Source: an uncultured Bdellovibrio sp.
Lineage (GTDB): Bacteria > Bdellovibrionota > Bdellovibrionia > Bdellovibrionales > Bdellovibrionaceae
DNA length: 17,793 nucleotides
Direction: 5' to 3'
NCBI GenBank assembly: GCA_946482355.1
Contig: CAMLRE010000004.1
Location: 1-17,793 of the forward strand
Shown: positions 8,135 to 15,308 of the stretch, in pieces
How positions within the stretch are numbered: position 1 is the stretch's first letter
How the letters are laid out: each line of letters opens with the position of its first letter
The notes under the pieces: model-generated
Seen by the model: the letters and a program-made list of their open reading frames with translations, nothing else
What the model was told of the DNA's origin: nothing
Database searches by the model: none
Position numbers and translations under genes: made by a program

Positions 8135-8718
8135 TGATTATTGAAAAAAATCAATCGCATAATGAAATCGAACAAACCAGAGTTCCTAAAAAGGACTCTG
8201 GCCGTGGAGCTGACCTCACAAAGTCAGCTCTTTTTCGTGATCAGCATATTGATTTTGATCTTGGTTTTTTAGGTGGCCCTCAAAAACGTACGGGTTTTAG
8301 ATTATCGATCTGGATGTGGTTAGCAGCTACGATTGACACGTTAGTGGTTTTATCAATGAGTTGTTTTTTTATGTTATGTTACTCGTTGATGATTAAACTG
8401 GGTCTTCGTTCAGCCCTTGGTTTTACATTGTCGCACGAAAATGTTGTTATGACTTTTTCAATATTCTTTTTATTCAGTGGTTGGATGTATTTTATCGCGA
8501 TGCGCTCCCTAACCGGTGCTTCAATCGGTGAAAAAACTTGCTCGCTACGTTTGGGTCAGCCGCATGAGCGTGTTAAAAGATCTTATCTGGCGCGTGTTGT
8601 GATTCGCACGACGTTAACGTTGATTACTGGCATTATCACTTTACCGTTATTATCGTTGGTTTTTAAAACTGACATCGTAGGCCATATCACAGGCCTAAAT
8701 ATTTACTCTCTCAAATAA
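8134..8718 (+). CDS. RDD-family integral membrane protein
   Basis: A 194-aa membrane protein with a hydrophilic N-terminus of about 50 residues and an RDD-type membrane domain: RLSIWMWLAATID (R56, D68), hydrophobic helices at about 59-90, 106-128 and 152-175, and the loop GASIGEKTCSLRL, which matches the Gly-rich GxxxGK segment of the family. RDD proteins have been linked to ion transport and, in other settings, to membrane assembly roles; none can be assigned here. The start is taken from the TAATG overlap with paralog B; no in-frame alternative occurs before residue 61. A strong terminator-like hairpin lies within codons 25-34, so expression is probably lower than, or regulated apart from, the two upstream genes. 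The 3' end overlaps the convergent methyltransferase gene by 24 bases. Confidence 0.78.
   Translation: MIIEKNQSHNEIEQTRVPKKDSGRGADLTKSALFRDQHIDFDLGFLGGPQKRTGFRLSIWMWLAATIDTLVVLSMSCFFMLCYSLMIKLGLRSALGFTLSHENVVMTFSIFFLFSGWMYFIAMRSLTGASIGEKTCSLRLGQPHERVKRSYLARVVIRTTLTLITGIITLPLLSLVFKTDIVGHITGLNIYSLK
8177..8201 (+). repeat. Hairpin preceding the intragenic terminator
   Basis: CCAGAGTTCC (8177-8186) pairs with GGACTCTGG (8193-8201) around a six-base A-rich loop, nine pairs with one bulged T. It lies six bases before the terminator-like stem and could act as a pause or structural element in the same transcript. Confidence 0.5.
8207..8235 (+). terminator. Intrinsic terminator-like hairpin inside the 5' end of the RDD gene
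   Basis: GAGCTGAC (8207-8214) and GTCAGCTC (8223-8230) form a perfect eight-pair stem with an eight-base loop, followed at once by five T's (8231-8235). This has all the parts of a rho-independent terminator, yet it lies 73 bases into the open RDD frame. Most transcripts of the paralog pair may end here unless ribosomes translating the coupled RDD start prevent the stem from folding. Confidence 0.65.
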
Positions 8719-9804
8719 CATCACAACTTCGAAATGATTAGTTTGCGGAAACTGATCCACGATATGTGCATTTGTTATCTTGTAGTTATGTTGCAAGAAA
8801 ATTTCGCTATCAGCGCGAAGTGATTCCGGATAACAAGATACATAGATAATTTTTTTGGGGTTAGCTTTAATCACATTTTGCGTAAAACTTTTTAGTCCAG
8901 ATTTAGGCGGATTAACTAAAACTGTATCGGGGCTAGCTTGTGTGATTGTTTGTGGTCTTTGAAAATCGCCGGCGTTGATTATAAGATTTTCTTCTAAGGT
9001 GTTTTCACGGGCTGTACGCTTAACGCTATCAAGTGCGAATTCGTCATTTTCAAAAACACTCACTTTGTGACCAAGACTTAAAAGGGGAAATGTGTATTGG
9101 CCGATACCGCAGCCAAATTCCCACACGCTTTGAGTTTTGTCAGACATCCACCCAGCAATAATATCAGTCATAAGTTTTGCTGTCGTGGCTGACGGCTGTG
9201 TAAAGCTACTGACTGCACAATTTAAATCAAGAGGGGTATTTGTTCTGTAATTGTAAGTATGAAACCAATGCTGCATCTTTGGATCTGCTAGTTTGATTTG
9301 TTCTTTATTAAAGCTAGCTTCGTCTAAGCATTTTTTCTTTTGACCAACTTCGATGAAGAAATCTTTCGAAAGTTTTTGTAAAACAGTTTTTTCAATAAGT
9401 AGATTCTTAATATCATTATTAGCAAAGTCTAACCACAGGCCGTATTTATTTACTTGGCCACGGCTAGAGACCCGCAGTCTAATGGTGCCAATACGAATAT
9501 TGAATTGAGTCTGTGTTAGTAAATCAAAAGCCTCTTGAAGTTTTGGCGTAAGTTGCAAACATTTGCTAATGGGGATAAAATTTCGCTCTTTATCAATCAG
9601 GCCAATTTTGTTTTCTTTAATAATAAAATCAAAACGTTCGCGCAGGCCGTATTCGCCGGCTGAGTGTGAACGAATTATGTTGGGCGCAAGGTAGCCTTGG
9701 AATAGTTGCTCCAAGCGTTTCGTTTTTTCAGCCAGCTGTTCGCTATAAGAGACTCCCCATAACGAACATCCCGGGCATGTTGAGGCTAATTCGCAAACTT
9801 TCAT
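8695..9804 (-). CDS. RlmC-like RNA m5U methyltransferase with [4Fe-4S] cluster
   Basis: Predicted SAM-dependent uracil-C5 methyltransferase of the TrmA/RlmC/RlmD family acting on rRNA or tRNA. Cluster ligands C4, C10, C13 and C82 keep the C-x5-C-x2-C plus distal Cys spacing. VWEFGCGIGQYTF is the SAM-binding motif, LVNPPKSG the NPP motif, C324 in YVSCYP the nucleophile and E359 in HFEVV the general base, 35 residues apart as in RlmD. There is no N-terminal TRAM domain and the protein is 369 aa, so it most resembles RlmC (23S U747). The longest frame starts at a TTG ten codons upstream; I chose the ATG at 9804 because it forms a TAATG overlap with the preceding gene. Exact RNA target is inferred from architecture only. 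The 3' end overlaps the RDD gene. Confidence 0.88.
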   Translation of the reverse strand: MKVCELASTCPGCSLWGVSYSEQLAEKTKRLEQLFQGYLAPNIIRSHSAGEYGLRERFDFIIKENKIGLIDKERNFIPISKCLQLTPKLQEAFDLLTQTQFNIRIGTIRLRVSSRGQVNKYGLWLDFANNDIKNLLIEKTVLQKLSKDFFIEVGQKKKCLDEASFNKEQIKLADPKMQHWFHTYNYRTNTPLDLNCAVSSFTQPSATTAKLMTDIIAGWMSDKTQSVWEFGCGIGQYTFPLLSLGHKVSVFENDEFALDSVKRTARENTLEENLIINAGDFQRPQTITQASPDTVLVNPPKSGLKSFTQNVIKANPKKIIYVSCYPESLRADSEIFLQHNYKITNAHIVDQFPQTNHFEVVMLFERVNI

Positions 9805-10349
9805 TAAAGTAAGTGTTGTAGTTTTTGTGGACAAGATTTTTGATCTTTAACTACGCCTTGTTCAAAGTGTAAATCTTTTTCAGTAAAACCCAAAGTAATG
9901 TGCGGGTAAAATAACTCTGCATTGAAATTCTCTACGCCATATTTGTTTTTTAAAAACATGCGAAAGCCTTTGATTTCAGGCGCATGGACGACGATGTAGT
10001 AAGTTTTTAAAACTTTATTTTTTTCTTTTAAAGAGCCTTCGCCTAAGCACATTTTTTCAAATATTTTCGTTTGCCAGTTTTCCCATTCTTCATGAATGAC
10101 TTCGGGAGAAATTTTCTCTGATAAAGTTTTAAATTCCGGCGGGGTGATGACCGTAATGTGGGCTTCACCGCGGTTAACAAGTTTTGTGCCTAAAAATGTA
10201 TCAAGTCTATCTAGTGTAGCTTTGTATTCAGGGTATTCTAAATCAAACGAGACAAAGTTCTTAACTGAAGCTGGCTTTTTCTCTGTCGCCACCGGCTTGT
10301 TTTTGCAGCCCACAGCGAAAAGCAAAGCACAAAGTAATACCCATTTCAT
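9804..10349 (-). CDS. Predicted lipoprotein with 2H phosphoesterase (2'-5' RNA ligase-like) fold
   Basis: A 181-aa product with a lipoprotein signal peptide (LLFAVGC, lipidation at C15) and then a domain carrying two HxTx motifs: HITV (H64, T66) and HITL (H150, T152), the latter as YPHITLGFT. Two such motifs separated by about 85 residues are the hallmark of 2H phosphoesterases, which act on 2'-5' or cyclic phosphodiesters in RNA or nucleotides. The family is usually cytosolic; export as a lipoprotein is unusual. The longest frame starts at an ATG four codons earlier, but GAGGA lies five bases before the second ATG at 10349, so that start is preferred. Its stop overlaps the methyltransferase start (TAATG). 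Substrate unknown; nucleotide scavenging or RNA processing in the periplasm is speculation. Confidence 0.75.
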   Translation of the reverse strand: MKWVLLCALLFAVGCKNKPVATEKKPASVKNFVSFDLEYPEYKATLDRLDTFLGTKLVNRGEAHITVITPPEFKTLSEKISPEVIHEEWENWQTKIFEKMCLGEGSLKEKNKVLKTYYIVVHAPEIKGFRMFLKNKYGVENFNAELFYPHITLGFTEKDLHFEQGVVKDQKSCPQKLQHLL

Positions 10350-10383
10350 AAAAATCCTCATACAGTTTTTTAATACTTTAAGG

Positions 10384-10391
10384 ATTATAGT
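10384..10391. promoter_or_regulatory. Shared -10 element for divergent promoters
   Basis: ATTATAGT reads TATAGT on the plus strand (10386-10391) and a perfect TATAAT on the minus strand (10389-10384). It sits in the 46-base gap between the divergent 2H lipoprotein and peptidase genes. The minus-strand start would give a leader of about 28 bases carrying GAGGA. The plus-strand start would fall at or near the peptidase ATG. No clear -35 is seen on either side. Confidence 0.4.
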
Positions 10392-10395
10392 TTAT

Positions 10396-13299
10396 ATGAA
10401 GAATTTAAAAAATCTAATCAGAATTTCAATTTTACCGTTGGCAGCGTGTGTTTATTTAGGCGCAGACCTTTTAAGCGAAGATCCAAAATTAATTTCAAAC
10501 AGCAAACAGATCACTTTTGTTGGACCAAAATCGGGTGAAGGGTATTTCAGTGCAGATGGTAAGAAAATGATTTTTCAATCTGAACGTGAACCTAATAATC
10601 CATTTTACCAAATGTTTATTCTAGATCTTGAATCGGGAAAAGTTCAGCGTTTATCTCCTGGAGCTGGTAAAACGACGTGTGGCTGGGTTCATCCCGATAT
10701 GCAAAAAGTGATGTGGTCATCAACTCACTTAGATAAACAAATTCCTGCTAAGGTTAAAGAAGAGTACGCGTTGCGCGCGAATCCTGTGAAAGGCCGTTAT
10801 TCTTGGAGCTTTGATGAGTTCTTCGATATTTTCGAGTCTGATCTTGAAGGTAAGAAAGTAAAACGTCTTACTAAAGAAATGGGTTATGACGCCGAAGGTT
10901 CGTATTCTCCAGATGGAAAATATATCGCATTTGCTTCAAACCGCACGGCTTACGATCATAAATTAACACCAGATGAAGAGAAAAAGTTTAAACAAGACCC
11001 TTCATATTTCATGGAAATTTACATCATGAAAGCCGATGGCACTGAGGTTAAACGTTTAACGACAAGTCCTGGTTATGATGGTGGGCCGTTCTTTTCAGCT
11101 GATGGTAAAAAAATCACTTGGCGCAGATTTTCTGAGTCAGGCGCATCGGCAGAAATTTTTACGATGGATGTTGATGGTAAAAACCAAAAACAAATCACGC
11201 GCTTAAATTCAATGTCTTGGGCTCCGTTTTTTCATCCGAGCGGGGATTACATTATCTTTAATACGACTGTAGGTGGTTACTCTAACTTTGAGTTGTTCGT
11301 GGTTGATAGCGAAGGTTTAAAAGAACCCAAACGTGTGACATTTGCTGAAGGTTTTGATGGTTTAGCGACTTTCTCGCCAGATGCAAAAAAAATCACGTGG
11401 TCGCATAAAAATGAAAAAGGTGAAAGTCAGATTTATATCGGTGACTGGGATGATACAAAAGCCAGAAAGCTTTTAGGTTTACCAGAGGCTAAGGTTGAAG
11501 CAAAAGGTCAGTTAACTGATCTAGCGCCCCAAATTCGTGAAGAAGATGCCAAATCAATTGTTTCTTACTTAGCTAGTGAAGAATTTAAAGGCCGCTTTAC
11601 AGGTTCTGAAGAAGAAAAAATCTATACACAAAAAATCGCTGATCTTTTTAAGTCTTGGGGATTGGTTCCAGCAAACGGAAAAGATTTTATCCAAACATTT
11701 GAATTTGTTTCTGGTGTTGTTGCCGGTGAGAAAAATAAAGCCGAGTTTAAAGGTCGTTTTGAGCAAGGTTTAAAATTAGGCGAAGATTATCAGTTAATCT
11801 CTTATTCAAAAACTGGGGTGTTTACGGCAGCTCCTGTTGTGTTTGCGGGGTTTGGTATTAAAGCTCCGGCGCACAGTGAGTTTTCTGGTTTTGATTCTTA
11901 TAAAGATTTAGACGTTAAAGGAAAATGGGTAGTTATTTTAGATGAAGCCCCGAAGCCTTCAAAAAAAGAATTTTCTAAACATACCTATTTGTTATCTTTC
12001 TCTCGCTTGCAACATAAGATTACGGTAGCTAAAAATGCCGGTGCTTTTGGTGTTATCTTAGTTGAAGAAGGCAAAGATAAAAACAAAGTTAGTGATTTAA
12101 AATTCGCCGGAAGCCTTTCTGATTCGCAGTTACCTATCGTTAAAATTTCTGTAAGTGTTTTTGAAAAACTTATTAAAAATGCTTCTGATAACAAAGATTT
12201 AGCCACTTATGATCAAGTTAAATCAACATATGACACTTATGATGCGGTTAAAGGATTTAATTTAACTTCTCAATATTTTACCGCAAATATCGATTTATTG
12301 ACGAAAAAATCTGTGGGCCGCAATGTGATCGCTAAGCTTGAACCAATTAAAGCTAAAAAAGCGAAAGCTGTGCTTATCGGAGCTCATGGTGATCATTTAG
12401 GCCTTGGTTTGGCGGGCTCATCTTTAGCGACTAGCAAAGACAAAGATAAAATTCACTACGGTGCCGATGACAATGCTTCGGGCGTTGCCGGTGTTTTAGA
12501 ATTAGCTAACTACTATTCGCAAATGGCGCAAAGAAAAGAACTAAAACGTCCACTTTATTTTGCCGTTTGGTCTGGTGAAGAAATTGGTGTTCTTGGTTCG
12601 CATCATTATGTTAACCAATTTAAAAAACTAAATGATGTATTTGTGGCCGGTCTTAATATGGATATGATCGGTAGACTTCGTGATAGCTTAAATATCCAAG
12701 GCGTTGGATCTGCTGAAGGTTTTAGAGCTTTAGCTGAATCTGCAACAGTTAAGACCGGTGTCTCGTTAAATCTAACTTCTGATCCATATTTACCAACAGA
12801 TTCAATGTCGATCTATTTAGCTGGTGTGCCTTCAATTTCTTTTTTTACGGGCGCTCATAGCGAATATCATACTCCAAACGACAAGCCTGAAACGATTAAC
12901 TATAAGGGTTTAACAGATACAATCCAAGTTGTTCAGTATTTCGCTGATGCAATTGCGACGAATGATAAGGATGTTCTTAAATATGAAAAAGTTGAAAGCA
13001 ATCAAGGCAAGCAACTTGAAGGCAGAAGCTTTAGAATTTTCTTAGGAACAATTCCTGATTATACTCAAGAAGGTGTTAAAGGTGTTCGCATTACGGGAGT
13101 TGCTAAAAACTCACCGGCCGAAAAAGCGGGTCTAGTTAATGGCGATATTATCACTGAGTTTGATCAAACAAAGATCGAAAATATTTACGACTATGTCTAT
13201 ACGCTACAATCTGTTAAGCCAGATGTAAAAACGAAGATTATGGTTTTACGCAACGGCAAGACTGAAGCGTTAGATATCACACCAACACTGAAAGACTAA
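10396..13299 (+). CDS. Exported propeller-M28 peptidase-PDZ protein
   Basis: A predicted lipoprotein (LPLAAC, C18) of 967 aa with four parts. Residues about 39-360 contain TolB/PD40-like propeller repeats (SADGKKMIF, SPDGKYIAFASNR, SADGKKITWRR, SPDAKKITW). From about 385 to 870 is an M28 zinc aminopeptidase with a PA-like insertion (about 435-600). Its metal and catalytic residues are all present: H664 and D666 (AHGDH), D691/D692 (GADDNASG), E728-E729 (SGEEIG), D756 (NMDMIG) and H825 (YHTPND). A PDZ domain follows (about 885-965, SPAEKAGLVNGDIIT). It should cleave peptides in the envelope, with the propeller and PDZ guiding substrate. The open frame extends 100 codons upstream, but that part lies antisense to the 2H lipoprotein gene; the ATG at 10396 gives the signal peptide, with AAGGA 11 bases upstream. 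Start spacing is unusual. Confidence 0.88.
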   Translation: MKNLKNLIRISILPLAACVYLGADLLSEDPKLISNSKQITFVGPKSGEGYFSADGKKMIFQSEREPNNPFYQMFILDLESGKVQRLSPGAGKTTCGWVHPDMQKVMWSSTHLDKQIPAKVKEEYALRANPVKGRYSWSFDEFFDIFESDLEGKKVKRLTKEMGYDAEGSYSPDGKYIAFASNRTAYDHKLTPDEEKKFKQDPSYFMEIYIMKADGTEVKRLTTSPGYDGGPFFSADGKKITWRRFSESGASAEIFTMDVDGKNQKQITRLNSMSWAPFFHPSGDYIIFNTTVGGYSNFELFVVDSEGLKEPKRVTFAEGFDGLATFSPDAKKITWSHKNEKGESQIYIGDWDDTKARKLLGLPEAKVEAKGQLTDLAPQIREEDAKSIVSYLASEEFKGRFTGSEEEKIYTQKIADLFKSWGLVPANGKDFIQTFEFVSGVVAGEKNKAEFKGRFEQGLKLGEDYQLISYSKTGVFTAAPVVFAGFGIKAPAHSEFSGFDSYKDLDVKGKWVVILDEAPKPSKKEFSKHTYLLSFSRLQHKITVAKNAGAFGVILVEEGKDKNKVSDLKFAGSLSDSQLPIVKISVSVFEKLIKNASDNKDLATYDQVKSTYDTYDAVKGFNLTSQYFTANIDLLTKKSVGRNVIAKLEPIKAKKAKAVLIGAHGDHLGLGLAGSSLATSKDKDKIHYGADDNASGVAGVLELANYYSQMAQRKELKRPLYFAVWSGEEIGVLGSHHYVNQFKKLNDVFVAGLNMDMIGRLRDSLNIQGVGSAEGFRALAESATVKTGVSLNLTSDPYLPTDSMSIYLAGVPSISFFTGAHSEYHTPNDKPETINYKGLTDTIQVVQYFADAIATNDKDVLKYEKVESNQGKQLEGRSFRIFLGTIPDYTQEGVKGVRITGVAKNSPAEKAGLVNGDIITEFDQTKIENIYDYVYTLQSVKPDVKTKIMVLRNGKTEALDITPTLKD

Positions 13300-13381
13300 G
13301 GTCTAGAATAGCGTAAGTCTAGGGGACGCCTCTGATCATTATTGTTACGATATGAGTAATCAATTAATGGTTGGAGGATCT

Positions 13382-14746
13382 ATGCACGGATCTTTAAAAG
13401 TTGTACAAGGGATTGTCTTACTTAGTTTCGTAGGATTGATGTTCTCATCCTGCGGCGGCTCGCAAAGTACTTTAAGCAGTAATACGACTTCGGGTACTAC
13501 AACCGTCGATCCAACGCCAACTTCATCTGAAGGTGAATCAATCGAAGAAGAAGAAAAGAATGCAACTATTCCTGCGGGGTATAGTGCTTCTAATCTTTTT
13601 GTGACGGTTCCTGCGACGGAAGATTACACTACATTTACTACAATTACTGGCTCGCCATCTGAGCGGTGTTCATTTACGTCCTCTTCAGTGGTTAATGATC
13701 TTACTTGCAATGTTGAGATTGGCGAATTAGCTCTGTTTTTTAATGGAATTAAATTTCAATACAATGTTCCAGCTAATAAGTGTAAATATATTAGCACTTA
13801 TCCATATTGGTTTTATAATTATGAAGTTTCAACAGGCCCTGAGGCTGTTTCGATGACAATTGTAAAAAGTGCCAGCGGAAGTATTACTAGCGCTTTATGT
13901 CAGGTAACTAATAATGGTGTTAGTAGTACTATAGTTCCTTGCGATAGTGCTTCGTCAAATCCTGATTTTGGTGATGTAAGTTTCGATGTTAATGGCGAAG
14001 GCACTGCGATTTGTAGTTCTGATACGTCTAATGAAGATGGTGGTAGAAACTGTTGCTTTGGTAAATATGATCTTACAAAAAAAGTAATTAATGACGGTGT
14101 TGAGACGCCCACTTTTGAGCGGGGTAAATCTTGGGGTGGTTCTGCTGCGTTGTGCATTGGTGGTCCTGGTTTTACTAGCTGGGAAGCACATGACAGGGAT
14201 GGTCTACCGGTGCCGGTGCTTGAGAAAATGACTACGAATGTAGCGCGAACAAAAATTTACAAAGTCAAAAGTGTTAGTAAATCGGTAAATGGGGCTACCA
14301 AGAATTACGTTGTAGCCAATCATTTCACTCTTGGTAGTCATAATCACACGGGATATCATTCATCATCTGGAACAACTTCAGTTTACCCTTACTTTGTCGA
14401 TCCGGTTAGTGATCGAAATGGTAGTTATGTGCCTCCAGGAAATCCGTATTATCTTTTTGATTGTTTAGATGAAGCCTTTGAGACAAATTTTCGTATTCGA
14501 ATGGTAGTTCAGGAATGGGATACGATGGATGCCTTGCAGACTTACATATCAACTGGTGTATCTGCTGTAGGACCTGACGAAAACGGTTTTGCACCTGCTA
14601 GCTGTCCAGGCATAGCAGGAGAAAGTTGCAATCAGGCAGTAGATAATGATGATTTCATTTTAAGAAATCCTGAGATTCCGAGCCAAACATACAGCACTGG
14701 TGATCCGGAACAAAGAAAATATTATTTCCCGCGAGATGATTACTAA
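13382..14746 (+). CDS. Orphan predicted lipoprotein, Cys-containing
   Basis: I do not recognise a family. The 454-aa product begins with a lipoprotein-type signal peptide (VGLMFSSC, C24) followed by Gly/Ser/Thr-rich and acidic linkers (GESIEEEE). The mature part is rich in Ser, Thr, Asn and aromatic residues, with scattered cysteines (CSF, CNVEIG, CKY, RNCCFGKYDL, CIGGPG) that probably form disulfides, and a C-terminus ending in RKYYFPRDDY. It looks like a beta-rich surface lipoprotein. The frame opens ten codons earlier, but GGAGG ends five bases before the ATG at 13382 and the signal peptide then starts correctly. It lies 82 bases after the peptidase gene and converges with msrA with a four-base gap. 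Role unknown. Confidence 0.82.
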   Translation: MHGSLKVVQGIVLLSFVGLMFSSCGGSQSTLSSNTTSGTTTVDPTPTSSEGESIEEEEKNATIPAGYSASNLFVTVPATEDYTTFTTITGSPSERCSFTSSSVVNDLTCNVEIGELALFFNGIKFQYNVPANKCKYISTYPYWFYNYEVSTGPEAVSMTIVKSASGSITSALCQVTNNGVSSTIVPCDSASSNPDFGDVSFDVNGEGTAICSSDTSNEDGGRNCCFGKYDLTKKVINDGVETPTFERGKSWGGSAALCIGGPGFTSWEAHDRDGLPVPVLEKMTTNVARTKIYKVKSVSKSVNGATKNYVVANHFTLGSHNHTGYHSSSGTTSVYPYFVDPVSDRNGSYVPPGNPYYLFDCLDEAFETNFRIRMVVQEWDTMDALQTYISTGVSAVGPDENGFAPASCPGIAGESCNQAVDNDDFILRNPEIPSQTYSTGDPEQRKYYFPRDDY

Positions 14747-14750
14747 TTTC

Positions 14751-15308
14751 TTAAAACTCAATTTTTCTTTCAAAATGGCAGGTATATCCTGCCGGGTTTT
14801 TTACTAAGTAATCTTGATGGTAATCTTCGGCCTTAGTCCACTTTAAGCTCGGAGTTACTTCGGTAACTACCGGCTTTTTCCATGCTTTAGATTTGTTAAC
14901 CTTAGCTATAGTGTCTTGCGCTATTATTCTTTGTTTGTCAGACGTATAAAAAATCACGCTTCTGTACTGGCGACCTTTATCGTTACCTTGTTGATTCATT
15001 GTTGTTGGGTCGTGAATTTTAAAGAAGTAAAGAAGTAGTTTCTCGTATGATAACTTCTTTGGATCAAAATCAATCTTTACTGTTTCTGCATATTCCGTTT
15101 TTCCTGTTTTAACTAACTCGTAATTGGCATTTTTTTCTTCGCCGCCCATATAGCCCACTTCCGTGTGAGTAACTCCTGGGTATTTGCGAATTAAATCTTG
15201 AACACCCCAAAAACAACCTCCCCCTAGGTAGGCCGTTTCTGCCAAAGCTGCCAAGCTAATAAAACTAATTGCTAAAAAGCTTAATGTGAATTTTTGCGTA
15301 AATTTCAT
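14751..15308 (-). CDS. msrA: Periplasmic peptide methionine sulfoxide reductase A
   Basis: Reduces methionine-S-sulfoxide in proteins. A cleavable signal peptide (cleavage predicted after SLAALA, A23) places it in the periplasm, where it would repair oxidised envelope proteins. The active-site motif GGGCFWG carries the nucleophile C32; GYMGG, NYELVKTGKTEYAE and FFKIHDPTTMNQQGND are standard MsrA segments, and C177 in AGYTCHF is a likely resolving Cys. At 185 aa it is a stand-alone MsrA without an MsrB domain. Start and the upstream gene's stop overlap as ATGA, so the DNA-binding protein gene and msrA are probably translated together. How the periplasmic enzyme is re-reduced is not visible here. 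Confidence 0.95.
   Translation of the reverse strand: MKFTQKFTLSFLAISFISLAALAETAYLGGGCFWGVQDLIRKYPGVTHTEVGYMGGEEKNANYELVKTGKTEYAETVKIDFDPKKLSYEKLLLYFFKIHDPTTMNQQGNDKGRQYRSVIFYTSDKQRIIAQDTIAKVNKSKAWKKPVVTEVTPSLKWTKAEDYHQDYLVKNPAGYTCHFERKIEF
14777..14802 (+). terminator. Rho-independent terminator for the orphan lipoprotein gene, inside msrA
   Basis: GGCAGG (14777-14782), loop TATAT and CCTGCC (14788-14793) form a perfect six-pair GC-rich stem followed by GGG and six T's (14797-14802). It lies 31 bases after the plus-strand lipoprotein stop, in DNA that on the other strand encodes the conserved NPAGYTC end of MsrA. The three-base gap before the T-run weakens it a little. Confidence 0.6.

Noticed and set aside
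8678..8697. TAGGCC/GGCCTA stem at the convergent gene ends as a terminator
   Set aside because: Neither strand has a U-run after the stem; the RDD gene continues past it.
9805..9834. Ten-codon TTG-initiated extension of the RlmC-like gene
   Set aside because: It overlaps the upstream lipoprotein gene and has no Shine-Dalgarno; the ATG at 9804 forms a TAATG junction and matches the RlmC N-terminus.
10096..10395. 100-codon N-terminal extension of the M28 peptidase frame
   Set aside because: It runs antisense through the 2H lipoprotein coding region, and the ATG at 10396 is followed directly by a lipoprotein signal peptide.
11569..12206. Short open frames on both strands within the peptidase gene
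   Set aside because: They lack homology, signals or ribosome-binding sites and are shadows of the strongly coding peptidase frame.
14853..14868. AGTTAC-TTCG-GTAACT tetraloop hairpin within msrA
   Set aside because: A perfect six-pair stem with a TTCG loop, but the nearest T-run is several bases away and it lies well inside coding sequence; likely chance or incidental.
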